This document shows, piece after piece, positions 35,341 through 42,572 of a DNA stretch of 48,214 nucleotides. This DNA is from Collinsella aerofaciens (GTDB lineage: Bacteria; Actinomycetota; Coriobacteriia; Coriobacteriales; Coriobacteriaceae). The notes under the pieces were generated by a model that saw only the letters and a program-made list of their open reading frames with translations, was not told where the DNA came from and searched no databases. Every line of letters starts with the position of its first letter. Position 1 is the first letter of the stretch. Made by a program: the position numbers and the translations under genes. The stretch spans positions 1-48,214 of the forward strand of contig NZ_WQPK01000018.1 of the NCBI RefSeq assembly GCF_018785265.1, given 5' to 3'.

Positions 35341-35595
35341 ATGGGTCCGTTCCAGATTCTTCTGTTTGTCGTTTGGGCTGTTTCTGCCGTGGCGCTGACG
35401 ATTCTCGTCCTGATGCATTCCGGTAAGGGTACCGGCGTTTCGGATATGATTGCCAGCTCGCTGTATAACTCCAGCTCTGCCACGGGCGTTATGGAGCAGA
35501 ACCTTGACCGCCTGACCGTCATCATGGCTGTCGTGTTTGCCGTGTGCGTCGTGCTGTGCATGTTCTTCTTCCCGCAGGGTATCGTCGGCTACTAA
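35341..35595 (+). CDS. secG: Protein-export membrane protein SecG
   Basis: An 84-residue subunit of the SecYEG translocon with two membrane helices (about residues 5-22 and 60-80). The linking loop carries the family sequence LMHSGKGTGVSDM. AAGGAG lies eight bases before the ATG. Its place after the glycolytic genes follows the common actinobacterial order. It has its own terminator, so it is probably monocistronic. Confidence 0.93.
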   Translation: MGPFQILLFVVWAVSAVALTILVLMHSGKGTGVSDMIASSLYNSSSATGVMEQNLDRLTVIMAVVFAVCVVLCMFFFPQGIVGY

Positions 35596-35619
35596 GCATC
35601 GGCGCTTATACGTTTGTAA

Positions 35620-35647
35620 AGGGTCTCGCATGTGCGGGGCCCTTTTT
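35620..35647 (+). terminator. Terminator of secG
   Basis: A 10-bp stem with two wobble pairs and an ATGT loop (35620-35629 with 35634-35643) is followed by a T-run. Confidence 0.85.
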
Positions 35648-35657
35648 GTTTACATAT

Positions 35658-35688
35658 TTGTAACAGAGTCAAAATATCCTCATATACT
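35658..35688 (+). promoter_or_regulatory. Candidate promoter of the oligopeptide transporter operon
   Basis: TTGTAA (35658-35663) and TATACT (35683-35688) are 19 bases apart. The dyad TTACA-TATT-TGTAA overlaps the -35. The leader would be nearly 200 bases long. Confidence 0.35.
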
Positions 35689-35757
35689 TCGCCCAACTAA
35701 AGAAAATCTCGACCGTTAACCGGAATTAGCCCCAAATCGTGCATAAAATGCGCTACT

Positions 35758-35807
35758 GTATTGCAATACGTTGGTCCGCTTTGTATAACCAGCCAAAACG
35801 GCGGACC
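35758..35807 (+). promoter_or_regulatory. Palindrome and hairpin in the oppA leader
   Basis: GTATTGCAATAC (35758-35769) is a perfect 12-bp palindrome and may be an operator. Directly after it 35773-35779 pairs with 35801-35807 (7 bp), with a further TTTG/CAAA pairing inside. No known regulator could be assigned. Confidence 0.35.
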
Positions 35808-35885
35808 GCGTTTGAATGGTTCGATTGGGCTGTCTTGACGTTGCCCGACCGAACTTACTTTGTCCTATCTCATAAGGAGGATGGC

Positions 35886-37562
35886 ATGGCTGATTCTATG
35901 TTCCACCAGCCCGTTATGGGTCGTCGCGCCTTTGTTGGCGGCACCCTCGCTGCGAGCTCCATGGCTTTTCTTGCCGCATGCGGCAAGAAGGGCGGCGACA
36001 CTTCCGGTTCTGAGTCCGGTTCGACGCTGAACTTCTACATCAACAACCCGGTCTGCATCGACCCCTACAATGTCCAGGAGGACCAGGGCACTCAGGTCGA
36101 GTACCAGCTCTTTGACGCTCTGACCTCTTATGACGCCGAGAAGGGCGAGATCGTTCCGCTGGCTTGCGAGTCCTTCGAGGCCAACGACGACGCCACCGAG
36201 TTCACCTTCAAGATCAAGAAGGCCAAGTTCCACAACGGTGACGACGTTACCTCCAAGTCCTTCAAGCTCGGTTGGGAGCGTCTGGTCAACACCAAGTCGG
36301 CCATCGCTACCGAGTACGGCCCTTCCGAGGTCTCCTATCACCTTTCCATGGTCGAGGGCTATGACGATCTGCTTGCCGGTAACGCTACTGAACTCAGCGG
36401 TGTTACCTGCCCCGACGATGAGACCCTCGTCGTCAAGCTGTCTTCCGCTTACGCCGACTTCCCCTTCGTCGCCTCTCACCCGGCTCTGGCCCCGGTTCCC
36501 GAGTGCGCCGAGTCCGATGCCAAGAGCTTCTACCTTGCACCGGTCGGTAACGGCCCGTTCATGATGGACGGCAAGTGGGAGGATGGTCAGGAGATCAACC
36601 TCAAGAAGTTCGACGATTACTATGGCGACAAGGCCAAGATCGATGGCATCCACTTCCAGGTCATCAAGGACATGGAGACCGCTTACAAGGAGTTCCAGGC
36701 CGGTAATCTCGATGTCTGCGACGTTCCCGTTGCTCAGATCGACGCCGCCAAGAAGGATCGCGGCGTGTCCAAGGACGGCTACACCATGGGTGACGGCGAG
36801 CGCATGCTGCTCGGCTCCGAGCCTTCCACCTACTACCTGACCTGCAACAACACGGCCGAGCCGTTCAACAACGCCGACCTGCGCAGGGGTATCTCCCTGG
36901 CCATCAACCGTGAGGCCATCTGCAAGACTATCTTCAAGGGTACCCGTACCCCCGCCGACGGCATTGTTCCTCCGGGCATCGATGGCTACAAGGAGGGCGC
37001 ATGGGAGTTCTGCGCCTACGACGTCGACAAGGCTAACGAGTACCTGGACAAGGTTGCTCCCGCTGGCGCTAACGGCGATCGTGGCATTAACGTGACCCTT
37101 TCCTACAACCAGGATGGTGGCCACAAGGAGATCATGGAGTCCATCATCGGTGACCTCGCCAAGGTTGGCGTTACTGCTGTCTCCGATACCCCTGAGTGGT
37201 CTGCCTTGCTCGAGCAGTACCAGAACTTTAACTATCAGTTCGGTCGTCTGGGTTGGATTGCCGACTACCCGATTATGGACAACTTCCTGTATCCGCTGTT
37301 CCACTCCGACTCCCTCGGTGGCGACAACCGCTCCGGTTACAACAACCCCGAGTTCGACGCCAAGGTCAACGAGGCTCGCACCACGGTTGACGACGAAGAG
37401 CGCGTTGCTAAGATGCAGGAGGCCGACGCTATGGTCGCTGCCGACTGCCCGGTCATCCCGGTGATGTTCTACACGCACACCATCGTCGGCTCCGATCGCA
37501 TCAAGCACCTCTATGTCGATCCGCAGAAGCACGCTGAGCTGGGTACCGCTGAGCTCGCCTAA
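35886..37562 (+). CDS. oppA: Oligopeptide ABC transporter substrate-binding lipoprotein
   Basis: Extracellular peptide-binding lipoprotein of SBP family 5, 558 residues. The N-terminus has a twin-arginine-like GRRAFVGG (Arg13-Arg14) and a lipobox LAAC with lipidated Cys32. The mature part shows EFTFKIKKAKFHNGDDVTSK and PVGNGPFMMDGKW, typical OppA segments. The ATG at 35886 is preceded by AAGGAGG at five bases; the long upstream extension is rejected because it crosses the leader. Strong codon bias suggests high expression. It heads a complete operon with two permeases and two ATPases. Confidence 0.93.
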   Translation: MADSMFHQPVMGRRAFVGGTLAASSMAFLAACGKKGGDTSGSESGSTLNFYINNPVCIDPYNVQEDQGTQVEYQLFDALTSYDAEKGEIVPLACESFEANDDATEFTFKIKKAKFHNGDDVTSKSFKLGWERLVNTKSAIATEYGPSEVSYHLSMVEGYDDLLAGNATELSGVTCPDDETLVVKLSSAYADFPFVASHPALAPVPECAESDAKSFYLAPVGNGPFMMDGKWEDGQEINLKKFDDYYGDKAKIDGIHFQVIKDMETAYKEFQAGNLDVCDVPVAQIDAAKKDRGVSKDGYTMGDGERMLLGSEPSTYYLTCNNTAEPFNNADLRRGISLAINREAICKTIFKGTRTPADGIVPPGIDGYKEGAWEFCAYDVDKANEYLDKVAPAGANGDRGINVTLSYNQDGGHKEIMESIIGDLAKVGVTAVSDTPEWSALLEQYQNFNYQFGRLGWIADYPIMDNFLYPLFHSDSLGGDNRSGYNNPEFDAKVNEARTTVDDEERVAKMQEADAMVAADCPVIPVMFYTHTIVGSDRIKHLYVDPQKHAELGTAELA

Positions 37563-37659
37563 GAGTTTGCAGCTTCCGTGAGGGTCAAGTATTTACGTAG
37601 ACCTCATGGGAAACATACAGTTCTCCCTAACCTGGGGTAAACTGGCTGATGGTAATTTT

Positions 37660-37687
37660 GGGATGCCGGTCTGGCGATCGGCATCCC
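37660..37687 (+). other. Intercistronic hairpin between oppA and oppB
   Basis: A perfect 9-bp stem (37660-37668 with 37679-37687) and a 10-base loop lie between the binding protein and first permease genes, as in the nan cluster. The following ATTTAGG is a weak T-tract. Confidence 0.6.
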
Positions 37688-37718
37688 ATTTAGGTTAATC
37701 CCTAGATAGGGGAGTGGT

Positions 37719-38756
37719 ATGGGTAAGTACATCGTTAAACGTGTGCTTCAGTTCATCCCGGTATTTTTGGGCGTTACGCTGATTCTGTTCGCCCTTCAGA
37801 ATATCGTGCCGGGAGACCCGATCAAGCTGATCGGTGGAGACAAGGCTCTGTCCCCCGAGGTGGAGCTTCAGCTTCGCGTCCGCTATCACCTGGTCCAGTC
37901 GGACGAGGACGGCAACGCGATCCTTGACGAGAACGGCGACCCCGTTCAAACGTCGCTCGTGGACCGTTACTTGTATTACATGAACGGCCTGCTTCATGGC
38001 GATCTGGGCAATTCGTATCAGCGCAAGCTGCCGGTTACGGAAATTTTTGCCCAGAAGTATCCGTATACGGTCAAACTTGCCGCGTGCGCCATCGTGCTCG
38101 AGGCAATCATGGGTATCGGTGCGGGTATCATTTCGGCGGTAAAGCGTTATTCCTTCTGGGATATTTTGGTAACGCTCACCACGTCGATCCTCGTTGCGGT
38201 CCCGGCCTTCTGGCTCGGTATGTTGCTGCAGCTGTTCTTTGGCGTCATCCTCAAGGACGCTACGGGCGGTGCAATCTCCATGCCGATCTCGGGTGCCGGC
38301 GGTTCCAGCTCTCAGTATCAGGATTGGATGCACTATGTGCTTCCGACCATTACGCTGGCTTCGGTTTCGACCGCTTATGCCGCCCGCATTATGCGCTCGC
38401 AGCTGCTTGACGTCATGAACCAGGATTACATCCGTACGGCAAAGGCCAAGGGTCTCTCCAATCGCGCGATCATCGTCAAGCATGCGCTTAAGAATGCACT
38501 CATCCCCGTCGTTACCTATATTGGTGTCGACTTTGGCGGCATGCTTTCGGGCGCCATCCTGACCGAGACGGTCTTTAACTGGCCCGGTATCGGCTATGAG
38601 GTCTATCGCGCCATTAGCATGCGTGACTGGCCCATCGTTATGGGCGGCGTTACGCTCATCGTCGTCGTCGTCATGGTGATTAACCTGCTCGTCGACATTA
38701 GCTATGCATTCCTCGACCCGCGCATCCGCCTTGGCGGTCCGTCGGATAAGGCCTAA
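37719..38756 (+). CDS. oppB: Oligopeptide ABC transporter permease, OppB type
   Basis: Integral-membrane subunit of 345 residues. It starts with the typical YIVKRVLQFIPVFLGVTLILF helix and has six hydrophobic segments. The EAA loop is DYIRTAKAKGLSNRAIIVKHALKNAL and a C-terminal ending with DPRIRLG. An extracellular insert of about 70 residues follows the first helix, as usual in OppB. GGGGAG precedes the ATG by about seven bases. Confidence 0.93.
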   Translation: MGKYIVKRVLQFIPVFLGVTLILFALQNIVPGDPIKLIGGDKALSPEVELQLRVRYHLVQSDEDGNAILDENGDPVQTSLVDRYLYYMNGLLHGDLGNSYQRKLPVTEIFAQKYPYTVKLAACAIVLEAIMGIGAGIISAVKRYSFWDILVTLTTSILVAVPAFWLGMLLQLFFGVILKDATGGAISMPISGAGGSSSQYQDWMHYVLPTITLASVSTAYAARIMRSQLLDVMNQDYIRTAKAKGLSNRAIIVKHALKNALIPVVTYIGVDFGGMLSGAILTETVFNWPGIGYEVYRAISMRDWPIVMGGVTLIVVVVMVINLLVDISYAFLDPRIRLGGPSDKA

Positions 38757-38770
38757 GGGAGGTACGTCTC

Positions 38771-39706
38771 ATGCAGGAAACTGATTCTCAGTCTCAGGAG
38801 CAGGCTACCGCCACCAAGGCCGCATCTGCTCCCGCCAAGTCCCGCACGCTGTGGGGTGACGCTTTTAAGCGTCTTCGCAAGAACAAGCTCGCCGTTATCG
38901 GTGTCTGCTGGATCATCATCGTCGTTTTGGTTGCCCTGACCGCAGATCTGTGGGCTAAGCCCTGGCTCGGTTCGCCGACGGCTTCCGACTCGACCACCAT
39001 GGCCGAGACGTCGCTGTTGGCTCCGTGTGCAGAGCACCCGTTTGGCACCGACGCCCTTGGTCGCGACATTCTCGTCCGCGTTATCTACGGTGCACGCGTT
39101 TCGCTGTCCGTCGGCATTATGGCCACCGCGATCTCCACGGTGATCGGTCTGGTCATGGGTGCTCTGGCCGGTTTCTACGGCGGGATCTGGGATACGATCA
39201 TCATGCGCTGTGCGGACATCTTCCTGGCGTTCCCGTACGTGCTGTTCGTTGTCGCCATGATCGCCGTTATCGGCCGTGGTCTTCAGAACGTCTTTATCGC
39301 CATCGGTATTCTCGGCTGGCCTTCGATTGCGCGCGTCTTCCGCTCTGCAATCTTGACGGTCAAAGAAAACGACTATGTTGACGCTGCGCGCGCGATGGGT
39401 GCATCTGATGCTCGTATCGTAGTGCGTCACATCTTCCCGAACTCCGTCGCCTCCATCGTGGTCTACGCGACCATGAACATTGGTGGCGCCATTCTGACCG
39501 AGTCCGCTCTGTCCTTCCTCGGCATGGGCGTTATTCCGCCTACGCCTTCGTGGGGCTCCATGATTCAGGACGGTCAGCAGTATCTTCTGACTGCTCCCTG
39601 GATGATGATCATGCCCGGTCTGGCAATTCTTTCGACGGTGCTCGCCTTCACCCTGCTGGGTGACGGTCTGCGCGACGCCCTCGACGTCAAGATGAAGGAC
39701 GCATAA
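38771..39706 (+). CDS. oppC: Oligopeptide ABC transporter permease, OppC type
   Basis: Second membrane subunit, 311 residues. A hydrophilic N-terminus of about 40 residues precedes the first helix; the OppC signature FGTDALGRDILVRVIYGARVSL and the EAA loop DYVDAARAMGASDARIVVRHIFPNS follow. GGGAGG lies eight bases before the ATG, 14 bases after oppB. Confidence 0.94.
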   Translation: MQETDSQSQEQATATKAASAPAKSRTLWGDAFKRLRKNKLAVIGVCWIIIVVLVALTADLWAKPWLGSPTASDSTTMAETSLLAPCAEHPFGTDALGRDILVRVIYGARVSLSVGIMATAISTVIGLVMGALAGFYGGIWDTIIMRCADIFLAFPYVLFVVAMIAVIGRGLQNVFIAIGILGWPSIARVFRSAILTVKENDYVDAARAMGASDARIVVRHIFPNSVASIVVYATMNIGGAILTESALSFLGMGVIPPTPSWGSMIQDGQQYLLTAPWMMIMPGLAILSTVLAFTLLGDGLRDALDVKMKDA

Positions 39707-39708
39707 GG

Positions 39709-40800
39709 ATGAAGAAGAACAAGAACTATGTGGACCTGAAGGACCAGCCGGTTCCCGAGGGCCAGCATCTGCTCGAGGTCGATGACCTTAAGATGTATTT
39801 CCACACCGAGGATGGCGTTGTTCGCGCTGTCGACGGTGTCTCCTACACGCTCGATCGCGGCGAGACCCTGGGTGTCGTCGGTGAGTCCGGTTCCGGTAAG
39901 TCCGTGACCGCCATGACCATCATGGGCCTCATCTCGATGCCTCCGGGAAAGATCGAGGGCGGCGACGTTCGCTATCGCGGTCGTTCTATCCTCGAGATGA
40001 CCGAGGAAGAGATGCAGCACATTCGCGGAAACGACATCGCGATGATCTTCCAGGATCCTATGACCTCCTTGAACCCGGTCTATAAGATCGGCAAGCAGGT
40101 GGGCGAGGGCCTTCGTCTGCACCGTGGCTACTCCAAGCAGGAGGCGCTCAAGCGCGCTACCGAGCTTTTGGACCTCGTGGGTATCCCCGAGCCCGAGAAG
40201 CGCGTCAATGAGTATCCGCACCAGTTCTCCGGCGGTATGCGTCAGCGTGTCATGATCGCTATGGCTCTTGCCTGCGATCCCGATATCCTGATTGCCGACG
40301 AGCCCACGACGGCTCTGGACGTTACCATTCAGGCTCAGATTATCGAGCTCATGCAGGAAATGCAGGAGAAGAACGGCAACGCCATCATTATGATTACCCA
40401 TGACCTGGGCGTCGTTGCCGATATGGCCGATAAGATCATGGTTATGTACGCCGGCCGTCCCGTCGAGTTCGGTACTGCTGAGGAAATCTTCTACGAGAGT
40501 CGCCACCCCTACACCTGGGGCCTTATCCGCTCCATCCCGGAGCAGGCCATCGAAGAGAAGAAGCCGCTTACGCCGATTCACGGCAACCCGCCTTCGCTCA
40601 TGAACCTGCCTGAGGGCTGCGTGTTCTCGCCTCGTTGTCCCTATGCGACGGACAAGTGCCGCAAGCAGCGCCCCGAGCGCGTTGTCACCGAGTCTGGTCA
40701 TTACTCTGCGTGCCACTACTCCGGTGACCCCGAGTTCCTCAAGAACGCTCCTGAGACGTCCCGTACGCGCAAGGATTCCAAGAAGGGAGGCGAGGCGTAA
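39709..40800 (+). CDS. oppD: Oligopeptide ABC transporter ATPase, OppD type
   Basis: ATPase of 363 residues. Walker A GESGSGKS is near residue 57, the signature FSGGMRQR near 173, and Walker B LIADEPTTALD follows. The C-terminal OppD domain contains CVFSPRCPYATDKC, the conserved Cys-rich region. It begins two bases after oppC and overlaps oppF by one base (TAATG). Confidence 0.95.
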   Translation: MKKNKNYVDLKDQPVPEGQHLLEVDDLKMYFHTEDGVVRAVDGVSYTLDRGETLGVVGESGSGKSVTAMTIMGLISMPPGKIEGGDVRYRGRSILEMTEEEMQHIRGNDIAMIFQDPMTSLNPVYKIGKQVGEGLRLHRGYSKQEALKRATELLDLVGIPEPEKRVNEYPHQFSGGMRQRVMIAMALACDPDILIADEPTTALDVTIQAQIIELMQEMQEKNGNAIIMITHDLGVVADMADKIMVMYAGRPVEFGTAEEIFYESRHPYTWGLIRSIPEQAIEEKKPLTPIHGNPPSLMNLPEGCVFSPRCPYATDKCRKQRPERVVTESGHYSACHYSGDPEFLKNAPETSRTRKDSKKGGEA

Positions 40801-41828
40801 TGGCAGATACCAACGAGCGTACTCCGCTGCTGAAGGTCGAGCACCTCTCTAAGGAGTTCCCCGCTGAGTCCGGCATGTTCGCCAAGCGCTTCTCCAAGCG
40901 TGTTGTCTCTGCAGTAAATGACATTTCATTCGAGATTTATCCGGGCGAGACCTTTGGTCTGGTTGGTGAGTCTGGTTGCGGTAAGTCCACGACGGGTCGC
41001 ACCATCATGCGCCTGACCAAGCCGACCGCCGGTAAGGTGTTCTTCCAGGGTAAAGATGTTGCCGAGATGAGCAAGCATGAGATCAAGGACATGCGTCGCG
41101 AGATGCAGTTCATCTTCCAGGATCCCTATGCTTCGCTCAATCCCCGTATGACCATCGGCGAGATCGTCTCCGAGCCCATGACCATTCATGGTGTGGGTAC
41201 CAAGGAGGAGCGTATCGAGCGCGTCCGCGAGCTGCTGGACGTCGTCGGTCTGAACCCCGAGCACATCAACCGCTATCCGCACGAGTTCTCCGGCGGTCAG
41301 CGTCAGCGTGTCGGCATTGCCCGCGCGTTCGCTCTGAAGCCCAAGCTGATCATCTGCGACGAGCCTGTCTCTGCACTTGACGTTTCCATTCAGGCCCAGG
41401 TTTTGAACCTGCTGAAGGAGCTTCAGGATAAGTTCGGTACTGCTTATCTCTTCATTGCTCACGACCTTTCTGTCGTGCAGCACATTTCTGATCGCGTTGC
41501 CGTTATGTATCTGGGCAAGATGGTCGAGGTTTCGGACTGGAAGACGCTCTACAGCGAGCCTCACCATCCGTACACGCAGTCGCTGTTGTCTGCCGTGCCG
41601 GTGCCCGATCCTGATATCCAGAAGACCCGCAAGCGCATCATCCTCGCCGGCGATCCGCCGTCACCGCTGGATCCGCCGACCGGTTGCCGTTTCCACACTC
41701 GCTGCCCAATCGCTCAGGGTATCTGCTCTGAGAAGCTTCCCGAGTTTAAGGAAGTCGCACCGGGCCACTGCTGTGCTTGCCACTTCGCCGAGCCGTTCCC
41801 GATTAAGGAATCGCACATCGACCTGTAG
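40800..41828 (+). CDS. oppF: Oligopeptide ABC transporter ATPase, OppF type
   Basis: Second ATPase, 342 residues. Walker A GESGCGKST, Q-loop FIFQDPYASLNPRM, signature FSGGQRQR and Walker B IICDEPVSALD are present, followed by the Cys-rich tail CRFHTRCPIAQGIC. Its ATG shares one base with the oppD stop, giving coupled translation. It is the last gene of the operon and is followed by the repeat-rich region starting at 41845. Confidence 0.95.
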   Translation: MADTNERTPLLKVEHLSKEFPAESGMFAKRFSKRVVSAVNDISFEIYPGETFGLVGESGCGKSTTGRTIMRLTKPTAGKVFFQGKDVAEMSKHEIKDMRREMQFIFQDPYASLNPRMTIGEIVSEPMTIHGVGTKEERIERVRELLDVVGLNPEHINRYPHEFSGGQRQRVGIARAFALKPKLIICDEPVSALDVSIQAQVLNLLKELQDKFGTAYLFIAHDLSVVQHISDRVAVMYLGKMVEVSDWKTLYSEPHHPYTQSLLSAVPVPDPDIQKTRKRIILAGDPPSPLDPPTGCRFHTRCPIAQGICSEKLPEFKEVAPGHCCACHFAEPFPIKESHIDL

Positions 41829-41844
41829 TCGGTTGTTTTCGTCC

Positions 41845-41976
41845 GGGCCCGTGCTGGACTTAGTTTTCAGAACGTCCTCGACCATGGAAACCCCCTTATC
41901 CTGCTCCTTCGGAGCTGCGGATAAGGGGGTTTCCTGGTCTGCGGAATGTTCTGAAAACTAAGTCCAGCACGGGCCC
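41845..41976 (+). repeat. Composite dyad element A (29-bp perfect arms, nested inner stem)
   Basis: Outer arms 41845-41873 and 41948-41976 are perfect reverse complements (29 bp). Inside, 41881-41901 pairs with 41919-41938 (20 bp, one bulged T), and the apex GCTCC-TTC-GGAGC forms a third stem. The left junction begins GTCCTCG and the right junction is CTGCGGAAT. No T-tract follows. It starts 16 bases after the oppF stop and may incidentally terminate that operon. No flanking target duplication was seen. Confidence 0.85.
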
Positions 41977-41986
41977 TGAGTTACCG

Positions 41987-42012
41987 CCGCAGGGGGGCGA
42001 TTCCTTGATCGC
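41987..42012 (+). repeat. Partial copy of the element-B junction and inner stem
   Basis: CCGCAGGGGG-GCGAT repeats the element-B segment CCGCAGGGGGAGCGAT with one base deleted. GCGAT then pairs with ATCGC over the loop TCCTTG. No long outer arms are present, so it may be a decayed copy. Confidence 0.5.
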
Positions 42013-42038
42013 TCACTTAATCTAATAGGAAAGATAGT

Positions 42039-42064
42039 GAGGCCGGAGCTTTAGCTCCGGCCTC
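42039..42064 (+). terminator. GC-rich hairpin, possible terminator
   Basis: A perfect 11-bp stem with a TTTA loop (42039-42049 with 42054-42064), followed by CTTATATAAG. Confidence 0.5.
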
Positions 42065-42074
42065 CTTATATAAG

Positions 42075-42093
42075 GGCTCGGCAAAGCCGAGCC
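42075..42093 (+). other. Small perfect hairpin
   Basis: Eight pairs (42075-42082 with 42086-42093) close an AAA loop. It is part of the hairpin-rich region; no function is evident. Confidence 0.5.
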
Positions 42094-42154
42094 GCTAAAT
42101 TTGTATCAGCCCTCAGAACATGTTTGAGAACTGTGCCTGAAGTACGTATTTGCA

Positions 42155-42279
42155 GGCCCCGAATCGGTGTTGCCTCCCGGCGCAATCCGCAGGGGGAGCG
42201 ATATTTTGCAGCACGAAGTGCGTAGCAAAATATCGCTCATGCCCGAGGACGCGCCGGGAGGCAACACCGATTCGGGGCC
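42155..42279 (-). repeat. Composite dyad element B (29-bp perfect arms, nested inner stem)
   Basis: Outer arms 42155-42183 and 42251-42279 are perfect reverse complements (29 bp) but unrelated in sequence to those of element A. Inner arms 42196-42209 and 42225-42238 pair over 14 bp, with GCAC-GAA-GTGC at the apex. Read on the minus strand, the junctions begin GTCCTCG and end CTGCGGATT at the same structural positions as in element A. The strand is assigned by that match. Confidence 0.85.
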
Positions 42280-42321
42280 GGACACACGGATCTACCTGCG
42301 CATTTACAAATTCGTAAACTT

Positions 42322-42366
42322 TTTTGAAAAAAGTGCTTGCACAGTTCTCGAATCATAGGTTATTAT
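42322..42366 (+). promoter_or_regulatory. Promoter of tRNA-Leu with upstream A/T tract
   Basis: TTGCAC (42337-42342) and TATTAT (42361-42366) are 18 bases apart. Directly upstream is TTTTTTGAAAAAAGT, also present before the tRNA-Gly promoter. Confidence 0.8.
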
Positions 42367-42423
42367 CTTCCTCGTTGAACGCGCGGGTCCAACAAAACGA
42401 ACCGTGAATCAACAACATAGCAT

Positions 42424-42510
42424 GTCGGAGTGGCGGAATTGGCAGACGCGCTAGCTTGAGGTGCTAGTGACCGCTTTTTGGTCATGCGGGTTCAAGTCCC
42501 GCCTCCGACA
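42424..42510 (+). tRNA. tRNA-Leu (GAG anticodon)
   Basis: An 87-base class II tRNA: GTCGGAG pairs with CTCCGAC, the anticodon loop TTGAGGT carries GAG (reads CUC), a long variable arm GACCGCTTTTTGGTC follows, and the T-arm has GGGTTCAAGTCCC. An encoded CCA follows at 42511-42513. Confidence 0.97.
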
Positions 42511-42524
42511 CCATCGCATTTGAG

Positions 42525-42546
42525 AAGCCTCTTCGGAGGCTTTTTT
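42525..42546 (+). terminator. Terminator of tRNA-Leu
   Basis: AAGCCTC-TTCG-GAGGCTT hairpin followed by a T-run, 12 bases after the encoded CCA. Confidence 0.92.
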
Positions 42547-42572
42547 GTTACCGATAGACGGTGGGGTCCACG

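Larger units (their letters stand above)
41829..42423 (+). other. 595-base gene-free region of nested inverted repeats before tRNA-Leu
   Basis: No credible gene. In order it holds composite hairpin element A (41845-41976), a partial related segment (41987-42012), two simple GC-rich hairpins (42039-42064 and 42075-42093), composite element B (42155-42279) and the tRNA-Leu promoter (42322-42366). Base pairing covers well over half of the region. Confidence 0.85.

Noticed and set aside
41845-41976. Element A as an ordinary MITE or insertion-sequence end pair
   Set aside because: No target-site duplication is visible, there is no transposase, and element B has the same junctions with unrelated arms, which terminal repeats of one transposon family would not show.
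41845-42279. Elements A and B as integron attC sites
   Set aside because: The conserved attC core sites (GTTRRRY and RYYYAAC) are absent and no integrase or cassette genes are nearby.
42167-42358. Short plus-strand frame of 63 codons
   Set aside because: It runs through composite element B and the tRNA-Leu promoter and has no start signal.
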